A stretch of 64,000 nucleotides of DNA from JACPYG01 sp964356545 (GTDB taxonomy: Bacteria > Patescibacteriota > Minisyncoccia > Minisyncoccales > Staskawiczbacteraceae): contig CAYHHX010000001.1 in the NCBI GenBank assembly GCA_964356545.1, positions 1 through 64,000 on the forward strand, read 5' to 3'. A model generated the notes under the pieces. The model made no database searches, was not told the DNA's origin, and worked only from the letters and a program-made list of their open reading frames with translations. The translations under genes were made by a program, and so were the position numbers. Positions 51,559-59,879 of the stretch are shown here, one piece after another (position 1 is the stretch's first letter; each line of letters opens with the position of its first letter).

Positions 51559-52587
51559 ATGAAGTACAATAACCATCTGAATCCGATGAGTGTGAGAGAG
51601 TTTTATTCCGATTCTGCTATGCCACTTTTTTACCAGGAGTGGGCTAATAACTCTGGTAAAGAACCTTTGAGTTCCAAAAAAGTCAGAATTGCTATTACCG
51701 AAAAGTGTAACTTCGCGTGTCCATTTTGTTATAACGAAGGAATGTCTAATATTTCAAAGATATTGAGCGTAGGAGATATTAGGTTAATTGCCGAGGCAAT
51801 ATCTCCTTACGTTTCAGGATTAAAGATTGTTGGTGGTGAGCCTTTGTTACATCCTCAGTTTGGCGAGGTTGTTGAGCTCTGTTCTAAAACTTGTTCAACA
51901 ACTGTCACTACTAATGGGTTTTTCCTTGACCGATGGACTAAGTATTTGGAGAGACTTACTGGAATAACGGTAAGTATCCAATCGCTCAACCCAGAAATCT
52001 ATCGGTCCTTAATGGGTACTCGCTTTGGACCAGAAGTAGTATTAAGGCAGATATCCCTATTTACAGAAAAAACAGAGATACCAGTTTCTGTAAATTGCGT
52101 TTTGACAAATGAAAATTCTCCCTCGATTTTAAATTTCATCGAGGAAATAGTATCTTGTGGCGCCAATGCTGTAAATTTGTTGGGACTCCTTTGTATTACA
52201 GACAAGGACAAAGAGGGGTATTATCCCCTTACATCCATTGTTGCTATTCTGACCGACAAGTATGGTCAGCCCGAAGTTGTTTCAAGTACGAGATTGAGAT
52301 TTAGAATAAAAGAAAGCGTCCACACAGATGTTGTATACCAATTCTGTATGGTGGGCTGTGGTGTTTGTCGAACCGACGGATTTATTCGATTCGATCCAAC
52401 GCCTGCTATTTCTTACTGCCTAGCGTCAGGTCCCATATCGATAAAGGAGGAAATTGATTCGAAAGATCCCTTAAAAATTCGTCAGTTGTTTTTAAGGGCT
52501 GTAAACCAGATGGGTCAACCAACTGGTTATAAATACCAGGTTGTCTCCAGGAGACCAGACTCCAAGGGGATATACTCCTTATTGTAA
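51559..52587 (+). CDS. radical SAM protein (MoaA-like)
   Basis: 342 residues. The [4Fe-4S] motif CNFACPFC (CxxxCxxC, residues 50-57) lies after AITEK, followed by VGGEPLLHP and TTNGF. A C-terminal Cys cluster FCMVGCGVCRTDG...YCLAS resembles the second cluster of MoaA-type proteins. Such enzymes use SAM to start radical reactions on small molecules or peptides. SD AAGGGAGG, promoter and terminator make it a separate unit. A tRNA-Cys-like gene follows. Substrate unknown. Confidence 0.9.
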   Translation: MKYNNHLNPMSVREFYSDSAMPLFYQEWANNSGKEPLSSKKVRIAITEKCNFACPFCYNEGMSNISKILSVGDIRLIAEAISPYVSGLKIVGGEPLLHPQFGEVVELCSKTCSTTVTTNGFFLDRWTKYLERLTGITVSIQSLNPEIYRSLMGTRFGPEVVLRQISLFTEKTEIPVSVNCVLTNENSPSILNFIEEIVSCGANAVNLLGLLCITDKDKEGYYPLTSIVAILTDKYGQPEVVSSTRLRFRIKESVHTDVVYQFCMVGCGVCRTDGFIRFDPTPAISYCLASGPISIKEEIDSKDPLKIRQLFLRAVNQMGQPTGYKYQVVSRRPDSKGIYSLL

Positions 52588-52595
52588 AGTACACG

Positions 52596-52624
52596 AGGGG
52601 TGCATACATCTGCATCCCTTTTTC
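52596..52624 (+). terminator. Rho-independent terminator
   Basis: AGGGGTGCA/TGCATCCCT stem (9 bp, one G-T), 6-nt loop, TTTTTC. Confidence 0.8.
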
Positions 52625-52665
52625 TTTATTATTTTTCTAGATAGTTATAAAATATATATCTTTAT

Positions 52666-52737
52666 GTAGGGGTGGTAGAGGGATTACTAATTTGGGTGCA
52701 ACCAAATTATTTAAAGGTTCAACTCCTTTCCCCTACT
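52666..52737 (+). tRNA. tRNA-Cys-like RNA with an oversized anticodon arm
   Basis: 72 nt. Perfect 7-bp acceptor GUAGGGG/CCCCUAC with discriminator U (U73 is the tRNA-Cys identity base), U8, a 3-bp D-stem GUA/UAC with a G-rich loop, and a standard T-arm AAAGG-UUCAACU-CCUUU. The anticodon arm is 20 nt rather than 17: AAUUUGG/CCAAAUU closes only 6 nt, GUGCAA, with GCA as the likely anticodon. CCA is not encoded. It lies 19 bp before a gene whose product ends with a CysRS-like tail. Confidence 0.6.
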
Positions 52738-52756
52738 CTGCCATTTTTTAATAAAA

Positions 52757-54136
52757 ATGAGAAAAATAACTAATAAATCTGAATTCAAAAAAGAATATCA
52801 AAAACAGTGTCTTTTCTTTGGTAAAAATTTAAAAGTTAAAGGTTTTATTAATACTAATATAATAAAAGTAATTGGTAGTAATTTAGAAATATATAAACAG
52901 ATATTGTCTCAAGAAAAAAAGCCCATAAAACTAAAGTATATTTATGATAGAATAGAGAATTATAATAATTACTTAAAATTTTTAAGGAACGTATCAGAAA
53001 AAAATATCACAAAACCACCTCTTGCTCTTTATTCATCCACTGCAAACCTAATTAATAATGGAAATTATGATCTTAGAATTAATTATGTATTAAATATATT
53101 TAATACAAATCACCACTTCTTATTTATTTTTTTAGAAGAGCCTATTTTTCATTCCGATAAAGATTTTAAAATAACAATCGTAAAAGAAAAATTAACAATA
53201 GATTTTAAAAGACATAAATTTTTAGAAATAAAAAACAATATTTCTTATTGGGACAGAAAAATAAAAAGAGATATTGGGTCGTATATAGAAAATTTATCAT
53301 TTAAAAATAAAGAATGGCTCAAAGAAAGATATTTTACGATTTTTGACTTTATTTTTAAATTAATTTTAGATTCTAATTCATATGAAGAACTATCAAAAAA
53401 AGTAGCAATTGACTGTTTGTTAATAGAAGGTTTCCAAGGAGTAATATTAAATCAATTAGATTTGATTGATCTACTAAAAAATAGAGTAGACTTCAGAGAA
53501 TTATTTAATAATAAAGACATTGAAATAGATATAATAAAATGCTGTGTTTGCGATAAACAGCACATAGGTCCATTTAAAAGAAATCTATCCGAAGGAATTT
53601 CGTGTGGCGATTTAAACTGGTCTATTATATCTAATTCAAAAATAAGATTTAAAAAAGCTCTATTACCCTTTGTAGTATTATTTTACTTGAATATTATACC
53701 CGTATTATCTGATCATAATTATTCAGAAAAAATCAAGAAATTTGAATCGACGAATAAATTAGATAAAGAAAATATTTGGTTTGCCTTACGCAAAATAAAA
53801 TTCATATCTCTTTTCAAAGAATCAATGACATATATTAATATTTTAGCCGAGGGAGTAAATAAAGATATATATAAGCATATTAAAAATTGGAATAATCAAA
53901 AAGCAATTATTATTGGCAATCAAAGCTTTTATAAATTGAAAAACAAACAAGCTGATTTTATTTCCTTAAATAAATCGAATTTTTCTAAAAATATATTGAA
54001 TATTATAAAAAAGAGAGAAGAGTTAAGGGTACTCAAAAAGTGGCATGAGGCTGATGCACTGAAAATAAAGCTTATATACTTAGGGATTGATTTTATTGAA
54101 TCTGGAGGTAAGACTTTAGTTAGGGAAATTGGCTAA
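52757..54136 (+). CDS. unknown protein with a CysRS-like C-terminal tail
   Basis: 459 residues, very Lys/Ile/Asn-rich. The last 50 residues (IIKKREELRVLKKWHEADALKIKL..GID) follow the C-terminal consensus of cysteinyl-tRNA synthetase, where R..AR..KDW..AD.IR contacts tRNA. The middle carries a CCVCDKQH..ISCGD cluster that may bind zinc. No HIGH or KMSKS catalytic motif is seen, so it is not a synthetase by itself. Placed between a tRNA-Cys-like gene and cysS, it may act on that tRNA. Function unknown. Confidence 0.6.
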   Translation: MRKITNKSEFKKEYQKQCLFFGKNLKVKGFINTNIIKVIGSNLEIYKQILSQEKKPIKLKYIYDRIENYNNYLKFLRNVSEKNITKPPLALYSSTANLINNGNYDLRINYVLNIFNTNHHFLFIFLEEPIFHSDKDFKITIVKEKLTIDFKRHKFLEIKNNISYWDRKIKRDIGSYIENLSFKNKEWLKERYFTIFDFIFKLILDSNSYEELSKKVAIDCLLIEGFQGVILNQLDLIDLLKNRVDFRELFNNKDIEIDIIKCCVCDKQHIGPFKRNLSEGISCGDLNWSIISNSKIRFKKALLPFVVLFYLNIIPVLSDHNYSEKIKKFESTNKLDKENIWFALRKIKFISLFKESMTYINILAEGVNKDIYKHIKNWNNQKAIIIGNQSFYKLKNKQADFISLNKSNFSKNILNIIKKREELRVLKKWHEADALKIKLIYLGIDFIESGGKTLVREIG

Positions 54137-54163
54137 TTTTTTAATATCTAAAAAGAATACATT

Positions 54164-54838
54164 ATGAATAATCCGCTCAAAGCTATCGTATTATTCTTTG
54201 AAGGAGAAATTTCAAGAATAGAGAAAATAAAAAAAATCAAAAAGAGAAGCAATAAATTTGTGGTTCTCTGTGGTCCAAGTGGAAGTGGCAAAAATATGAT
54301 AATAAAACATCTTATTGATCATTACGATTTCAGGGGACTTCCTTCTTTAACCACAAGATCGTTACGAAAGGGTGATGGTGAGCTTGAGATATTGTCTATG
54401 GGCAGGGATGAATTTATGGAAAGGGAGCTCGATGGTAAAATATTTTTACCTGTACATAATTATGGTAACTTATATGGGTATGATATAAATACAGTATTAA
54501 ATAGCATTATTCAGAAAAGTAGTATTGTTATTGAATCTCCTACAGCCAACTTAACGACAGATGTGGCGTATTTCTTACCTGAAGCCATGGTAATAGGAAT
54601 AATACCATCAACTACTAATGAGTTAGAACATCAATTGAATCTTCGGGGACTAAATGAAAAAAGAGACAAAAGGATACGATTATTAAATACAGAAATTGAA
54701 AAAGAACATATTATGGGTGCTTCAGAATTAATGGAAATTAATCAAGTAGTTCCTATTCCCGGGGTACCACAAGATACGCTTTCTCAAATTGACAGACTAA
54801 TGGAAGAAAAAGGATTTAAAAAGAAAATAGCAGAATAA
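54164..54838 (+). CDS. guanylate-kinase-like P-loop protein
   Basis: 224 residues. Walker A CGPSGSGKNMI (usual GKST), PSLTTRSLRKGD (GMP-binding TTR motif), VHNYGNLYGYD (YG..YG pattern) and RGLNEKRDKRIRLLNTEIE (LID-like Arg helix) are the order of GMP kinase. The N-terminus is extended by about 30 residues and the Walker A Ser/Thr is replaced, so activity may differ. It lies in the middle of the tRNA-like/cysS segment. Confidence 0.75.
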   Translation: MNNPLKAIVLFFEGEISRIEKIKKIKKRSNKFVVLCGPSGSGKNMIIKHLIDHYDFRGLPSLTTRSLRKGDGELEILSMGRDEFMERELDGKIFLPVHNYGNLYGYDINTVLNSIIQKSSIVIESPTANLTTDVAYFLPEAMVIGIIPSTTNELEHQLNLRGLNEKRDKRIRLLNTEIEKEHIMGASELMEINQVVPIPGVPQDTLSQIDRLMEEKGFKKKIAE

Positions 54839-54866
54839 ATATTTATTCTATAAAAAGTGATGTAAG

Positions 54867-54895
54867 TTGACTAATTATTTCAATAGTGATAAATT
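54867..54895 (+). promoter_or_regulatory. possible cysS promoter
   Basis: TTGACT, 17-bp spacer and TAAATT, 90 bp before the ATG. Confidence 0.45.
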
Positions 54896-54984
54896 AAACA
54901 CAATTCAATTGCACCTTAAAAACTTAATAAAGTACGGGCGATTGATTGCAAGCATGGTCTATGAAACAACGAAAGGAAAATCTC

Positions 54985-56370
54985 ATGTCTCAGTCAGTCT
55001 ACCTCTTTGATACCTATCAAAGAGAGAAAAGGTTGTTCATTCCACTTGAACAAGGCAATATCAAGATATACACTTGTGGACCCACGGTGTATGACTACCC
55101 GCACATCGGCAATCTCCGTGCATACATTTTTGCGGATGTTCTTCGCAGGATGTTTGAATACAACGGATACAAAGTGCGACACGTGATCAATATCACTGAT
55201 GTTGGTCATCTTACCTCTGATTCTGACTACGGCGAGGACAAAATGGAGTTAAGTGCCCAGAGACAAAAGCGTTCTGCATTAGAGATCGCCGATTTGTATA
55301 CGGGAATCTTTAAACAGAATCTTTTTGACCTCAACATCAAAGATCCTACTGTCTGGTGCAAGGCGACCGATCACATCAGTGAGCAGATTGTCTTGATCCA
55401 ACGGTTGGAGAAGGCTGGGTATACATATTTGACTTCCGACGGTGTCTACTTTGACACCTCTAAGCTGTCAAACTACGGTTATCTTGCTCGTTTGGATGTT
55501 GAAGGAATCGAGCCAGGTGCTCGGGTTGAGTTGGGAGAAAAAAGGAATCCGACCGACTTCGCACTTTGGAAACTCTCTCCGAAAGAGAAGACAAGGCAGA
55601 TGGAATGGCCGAGTCCATGGGGGGCTGGATTTCCTGGCTGGCACATTGAGTGCAGTGCTATGGCGATGAAGTACTTGGGAGAGATGATAGATGTTCACAC
55701 TGGTGGCATTGATCATATTCCAGTACATCATACTAATGAAATAGCGCAGTCGGAGTCCGTAACCGGTCAGAAGTTCGTCAACTACTGGCTACATGTGGCG
55801 TTTCTGACTGTCGAAAGTCAGAAAATGTCAAAGAGCGCAGGGACATTTATTACCTTGCAAGAGGTTATCGATCGTCACTACGACCCTTTGGCGTTTCGCT
55901 ACATGGCACTGACTTCTCACTACCGCGCTGGTCTAAATTTCACATGGGATGGATTAAAGGGTGCTCAAAAGGCACTCGCCTCCTTACGTGAAAAGGTGTC
56001 TCAGTACCAGCGCAAAGAGGTGGCACCTGACGAAGAATCTCTGACGGAGTTTAGGAGTCGCATTAACAATGATCTGAACACTCCCCAAGCTTTGGCGTTT
56101 CTATTTGAGGTTGTCAGGTCAAATTTGCTTGACACTGTCAAGCGGGCAACCATGCTTGAGTTTGACAAGGTGCTGGGGCTCAAGTTGGATCAAGTTTCGG
56201 CGGAAAGCGATGTACCGCAAGATGTGGTGGAGCTCTTGGTCCAACGCCAACAGTTCCGCAGGGAGAAAAATTGGAAGGAATCCGACCGCGTTCGTCAGGA
56301 GATCGTCGCTAAAGGATACGATGTCGAAGATACGCCTGAAAGGTCACGAGTTGTCAAAAAAGGGTTGTAA
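54985..56370 (+). CDS. cysS: cysteinyl-tRNA synthetase
   Basis: 461 residues from ATG 54985 after SD AAAGGA; an upstream ATG adds a non-homologous leader. Zinc and catalytic text: YTCGPTVYDYPHIGNLRAY (first Zn Cys and HIGH box), GWHIECSAM (second Cys), GGIDHIPVHHTNE (Zn His) and QKMSKSAGT (KMSKS). It charges tRNA-Cys. The tail QFRREKNWKESDRVRQEI is the same type as in the 459-residue protein upstream. GC-richer and with its own SD and terminator. Whether this is the only cysS of the genome cannot be told here. Confidence 0.96.
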   Translation: MSQSVYLFDTYQREKRLFIPLEQGNIKIYTCGPTVYDYPHIGNLRAYIFADVLRRMFEYNGYKVRHVINITDVGHLTSDSDYGEDKMELSAQRQKRSALEIADLYTGIFKQNLFDLNIKDPTVWCKATDHISEQIVLIQRLEKAGYTYLTSDGVYFDTSKLSNYGYLARLDVEGIEPGARVELGEKRNPTDFALWKLSPKEKTRQMEWPSPWGAGFPGWHIECSAMAMKYLGEMIDVHTGGIDHIPVHHTNEIAQSESVTGQKFVNYWLHVAFLTVESQKMSKSAGTFITLQEVIDRHYDPLAFRYMALTSHYRAGLNFTWDGLKGAQKALASLREKVSQYQRKEVAPDEESLTEFRSRINNDLNTPQALAFLFEVVRSNLLDTVKRATMLEFDKVLGLKLDQVSAESDVPQDVVELLVQRQQFRREKNWKESDRVRQEIVAKGYDVEDTPERSRVVKKGL

Positions 56371-56390
56371 AGATCACAATCTTAAATTCA

Positions 56391-56425
56391 AGAGGTTGTA
56401 GTACAAAAACTACAACCTCTTTTTT
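56391..56425 (+). terminator. cysS terminator
   Basis: AGAGGTTGTAGT/ACTACAACCTCT stem (12 bp), 6-nt loop, TTTTTT. Confidence 0.93.
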
Positions 56426-56435
56426 CTTATTACAA

Positions 56436-56472
56436 GGAAATGGGGAAATGGAAATGGGGACAGCCATTATTT
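56436..56472 (+). repeat. RAYT-type short motif
   Basis: GGAAATGGGGAAATGG then AAATGGGGACAGCCATTATT, just after the cysS terminator. Confidence 0.7.
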
Positions 56473-56514
56473 GACAATAAAATAGAAACAGAAATAAAAT
56501 CTATTTTGAAATTA

Positions 56515-56761
56515 AGTGGCTTACCGTCGCTTTTTTTTAAAAACTGTTGATTGTTTTATTGACAGGTGGTATTATTAGCACGATGAAGACAATAGAAAGA
56601 GGTAAGCAGATTTATACGCATAAAAATTCAAAGGTTGGAATTTCAATGTTCCGCGCTTTTTCTAGTGTTCCTGATAAATATCAGGAAAAGAGTCTTTCTC
56701 TTTCAAAAAGTATTTCTGAAAATTTTACTTAAAAATACACCAATTAGCAGGTGTATTTTTT
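56515..56761 (+). repeat. dispersed repeat A, copy 4
   Basis: Identical to copy 3 over 241 bp (56537-56777). The upstream edge shares AATTAAGTGGC with copy 3 and then differs for about 10 bp. It directly precedes the membrane gene at 56772, whose ATG lies within the shared repeat end. Confidence 0.88.
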
Positions 56762-56771
56762 GATTAAGTTA

Positions 56772-57392
56772 ATGATTGATTTTACAGATTCAAAATCGGT
56801 AATTGGGCTCATCGCAGGCATTATTGCTTTTACGGCTTATATTATCTATATAATTTCAATATTAAAAGGCAGAACCAAGCCAAATAGGTCAACTTGGTGG
56901 ATTTGGTCGTTTATGGGATTGGTGGTTGGACTAAGTTATTATTTATCAGGCGCCGTTAATACTATTTGGGTTCCAGTAGTTGAGTTTATAGGGCCATTAT
57001 CTATTGCACTATTGTCTGTAAAATATGGAGAAGGGAAGTTGAGCGATAAAACAGACTTAATTTGTCTCGTTGGCGCGGTTTTGAGTGTAATTTTATGGAT
57101 AATATTTAATAATCCTGTTATTGCTTTAGTAACCAATTTAGCGGCCGATTCATTTGCTATTGTTCCTACTATTAAAAAATCATATTTACGACCAGAAGGA
57201 GAAGATTTTTGGGCATGGCTTGGCACAGGCACCGCCGACAGTTTGAATTTCTTTGCTGTTGAAAGATTTTCCTTTGCGATTCTTATTTATCCGATTTATA
57301 TGCTCGTTTCAGACCTTATTATAGTTATAGTATTATTAATGAAGAAAAAAGATATTATGAAAGATACTAGTTTTCTTAGAAAAAAAATATGA
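56772..57392 (+). CDS. multi-pass membrane protein
   Basis: 206 residues from ATG 56772, about seven hydrophobic segments with short loops. The text SKSVIGLIAGIIAFTAYIIYI and KPNRSTWWIWSFMG, with two similar halves, recalls PQ-loop-type carriers. No substrate can be named. It overlaps the SET-domain gene by 4 bp (ATGA), so both are translated together. Its start lies at the end of repeat A. Confidence 0.6.
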   Translation: MIDFTDSKSVIGLIAGIIAFTAYIIYIISILKGRTKPNRSTWWIWSFMGLVVGLSYYLSGAVNTIWVPVVEFIGPLSIALLSVKYGEGKLSDKTDLICLVGAVLSVILWIIFNNPVIALVTNLAADSFAIVPTIKKSYLRPEGEDFWAWLGTGTADSLNFFAVERFSFAILIYPIYMLVSDLIIVIVLLMKKKDIMKDTSFLRKKI

Positions 57393-57871
57393 AAAAAGAT
57401 TTATACGTTGCAAAAAGTAAAACTCACGGTAAAGGAATTTTTACCAAGAGAGATATAAAAAAAGGAGAAAATATTTGTATCATCAGGGGCCCAGAGATGT
57501 TTAAAATCAACAAAAACATGAAAGATGTTTTATCTCATCCAAATTGGGTAGGTTTTAAAATAAATAATTGGGTAGACCCAGTTCCACCATATAAATATCT
57601 AAATCATTCATGTGACGCTAATGCTGCAATTAAAGGTCGTAAAACTCTTATAGCTATTCGTGATATCAAAGAAGGGGATGAAGTTACTATAGATTATTCA
57701 ACGATTGAGGCTGATTCTCGTTGGTATATGAAATGTGAATGTGGGAGTAAAAATTGCAGAGGTATAATAAAATCAATCCAAGAACTTCCGGAAAAAGTTT
57801 ATAAAAATTACTATCCATATATTTCTAAAGATTTTCAGCGTGCATATGAGAGAAGTAATAAAAAAAACTAA
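57389..57871 (+). CDS. SET-domain protein with post-SET cysteines
   Basis: 160 residues. SET lysine-methyltransferase features: SKTHGKGIFTKRDIKKGE (start of the domain), LNHSCDANA (NHS motif) and GDEVTIDYS (the catalytic Tyr region), then a post-SET CECGSKNCRG. SET proteins move a methyl group from SAM to lysine. They are uncommon in bacteria and usually come from transfer. It overlaps the membrane gene. The target is unknown. Confidence 0.85.
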   Translation: MKKDLYVAKSKTHGKGIFTKRDIKKGENICIIRGPEMFKINKNMKDVLSHPNWVGFKINNWVDPVPPYKYLNHSCDANAAIKGRKTLIAIRDIKEGDEVTIDYSTIEADSRWYMKCECGSKNCRGIIKSIQELPEKVYKNYYPYISKDFQRAYERSNKKN

Positions 57872-57873
57872 AA

Positions 57874-58023
57874 ATGGATAAAAAATCAAAAGTTTTAATA
57901 TTTATTTTTTTAACAATAGTTATAGTGTCTATTTTTATTGCTTTTTATCGATATATAATATTAGAGGACATTACTTTTTATACTGATGAAGAATTATTCG
58001 AGCAATCATTATTAGAAGAATAA
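57874..58023 (+). CDS. small single-TM protein
   Basis: 49 residues: a short charged N-terminus (MDKKSK), one strong TM segment (about residues 7-24), then an acidic tail (TDEELFEQSLLEE). It is 4 bp before the histidine kinase gene and 2 bp after the SET gene. No family is recognised; it may be a regulatory or accessory peptide for the sensor. Confidence 0.5.
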   Translation: MDKKSKVLIFIFLTIVIVSIFIAFYRYIILEDITFYTDEELFEQSLLEE

Positions 58024-58027
58024 TATT

Positions 58028-59770
58028 ATGAGCACAGAAGTTTTAAAATTTATAGAAATGTGCCAGTGGGATCCAGCTCGTTTTTTAATTGTATCTGATA
58101 ATGTATTTGGCCATCTTGTTTATTATTCTCATTTGTTGCCACTTATTTTATCACTTTTTCTTGTAGGTTTTATTTTTTTAAAGAACAAGAAAAATATTGT
58201 GGCGAGATGGCTCATCTTAACGGTAGCTTTACTTAGTATTTGGCTTTTTTCTGATTTAATACTATGGGCTACTGAAAATCCTACATTTACCATGTTTTTC
58301 TGGTCAATTATAAATATGATTGAACCAATGATTTATGTTGGAATGCTATTTTTTACCTATACTCTCATTGGTAGGAAAGACATTTCATTGAAAGGAAAAA
58401 TAATAATTTTTATTCTACTATTGCCAACAGTTATTTTAACTCCAACTAGTTTAAATCTTACTCATTATGATCTTTCAAATTGTGACAGAGAAGCGATCGA
58501 GGGTCCCCTTGCATTTTATGGATACACCATTGAAATTATTTTTTCGCTATGGATTTTGGGATTTGGATTAAAAAGATTTATTGAAGCAAAAATTATTGAA
58601 GAAAAGAAAAAAATTGCTTTATCTATTTTTGGTATCGTATTTTTTTTATTATCTTTTGCTATGGGAAATGTAATAGGAAGTCTTCTTGTAGATTGGACTA
58701 TTGGGCAATATGGTCTTTTTGGTATTCCGGTATTCATAGCTCTTCTTGCATATTTAATTATCAGATATAAAACTTTTAATATAAAACTTGTAAGCGCGCA
58801 GGTGCTGGTGGCGACGCTTTGGATTGCCCTTTTTGCGGTACTTTTTGTGAGAACAATTGAAAATGTAAGAGTTATTGTTTCCTTGACTTTAATTCTTTTC
58901 CTTATTGTTGGAATTTTGCTAGTTCGTAGTGTTTTGAGAGAAGTTAAACAAAAAGAGGAAATAGCAAAAATGGCTGAGGATGTTAGGGAAGCCTATGTAG
59001 TTGAAAAACAAGCCAAGGAAGAGCTGGCAAAATTAGATAAAGTTAAAAACCAATTTGTGCAACAAACCCAGCACGACTTGCGTACTCCTTTAACCTCAAT
59101 TATGGGATATGCAGATTTGTTGGTAAACGGAACTTTTGGCAAGCAAACTAAAAAAACGGTAGAAGTAATTAAAAAAATGCAAGTGGTGTCGCAAAATATG
59201 ATAAAAAAGGTTAACGACTTTTTGGATATAACGCAGTTTCAGCTGGGGAAGAATCCAGTGCTGTTAAAGCCTGATGTTGAGCTAAAACCAATTTTAAAGG
59301 AAATAATAGATGAGTTGAGTTTTGTGGCAAGTCAAAAAGGAGTGTATTTAAAGATAGAACCTTTTGAATTTAGCCAGGCCTTCGGCTCTAAGTCTCAGGC
59401 TCGAAGAGGCAAGAAACAAAAAGATTTTATGATTAAAGCAGACAGAGAAAAACTGAAAACAGCGTTGTTTAATATTGTTGATAATTCAATAAAATATACT
59501 ATCAAAGGGGGAGTCACTATTAAAGTTCAAGACGGCAATACGGTAAAAATTATTATCATTGATACCGGAATTGGTATGTCGCCAGAAAGCCTGAAAACAT
59601 TATTTAACAGGATGTTTGAAAGAGACGAAAAAGCCAAAGAAGTTGCCGAAGGCAAGGGCATAGGACTATATTTATCTACTCAAATTATCAAAGCCCATAA
59701 CGGTAAAATCTGGGCAGAGTCGGAAGGCGAAGGAAAAGGTTCAGTATTCTACATTGAATTACCATTGTAA
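58028..59770 (+). CDS. membrane sensor histidine kinase
   Basis: 580 residues. The N-terminal 300 residues have about nine hydrophobic segments (sensor module similar to 7TM/MASE-type histidine-kinase N-termini). A coiled linker (KEEIAKMAEDVREAYVVEKQAKEEL) leads to HisKA, QTQHDLRTPLTSIMG (phospho-His near residue 348), then HATPase with IVDNSIKYT (N box), IDTGIGMSPE (G1) and GKGIGLYLSTQIIKAHNGKIW (G2). No response regulator is next to it. Parts of its 3' end are repeated at 59880 and 61617. Confidence 0.92.
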   Translation: MSTEVLKFIEMCQWDPARFLIVSDNVFGHLVYYSHLLPLILSLFLVGFIFLKNKKNIVARWLILTVALLSIWLFSDLILWATENPTFTMFFWSIINMIEPMIYVGMLFFTYTLIGRKDISLKGKIIIFILLLPTVILTPTSLNLTHYDLSNCDREAIEGPLAFYGYTIEIIFSLWILGFGLKRFIEAKIIEEKKKIALSIFGIVFFLLSFAMGNVIGSLLVDWTIGQYGLFGIPVFIALLAYLIIRYKTFNIKLVSAQVLVATLWIALFAVLFVRTIENVRVIVSLTLILFLIVGILLVRSVLREVKQKEEIAKMAEDVREAYVVEKQAKEELAKLDKVKNQFVQQTQHDLRTPLTSIMGYADLLVNGTFGKQTKKTVEVIKKMQVVSQNMIKKVNDFLDITQFQLGKNPVLLKPDVELKPILKEIIDELSFVASQKGVYLKIEPFEFSQAFGSKSQARRGKKQKDFMIKADREKLKTALFNIVDNSIKYTIKGGVTIKVQDGNTVKIIIIDTGIGMSPESLKTLFNRMFERDEKAKEVAEGKGIGLYLSTQIIKAHNGKIWAESEGEGKGSVFYIELPL

Positions 59771-59879
59771 AGAACTGCCCTTTAAATTCTGCCTAAATTT
59801 TCACAAAGGGGGTCGGGGAAATTGGGTATTTCCCCGTGTAGGAAATTATTCAAAACCGAGGGTTGTGAAAGAGCGAGGA

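Noticed and set aside
16936..56732. Short ORFs inside repeat A as conserved peptides
   Set aside because: Differences between copy 1 and the others are mostly at second codon positions, no SD is present, and the ATG would be leaderless. RNA or element-level conservation explains the copies better.
51070..56777. CRISPR or integron-type array
   Set aside because: Repeats are about 245 bp, only four copies are irregularly spaced, and neither cas genes nor an integrase or attC-like sites are present.
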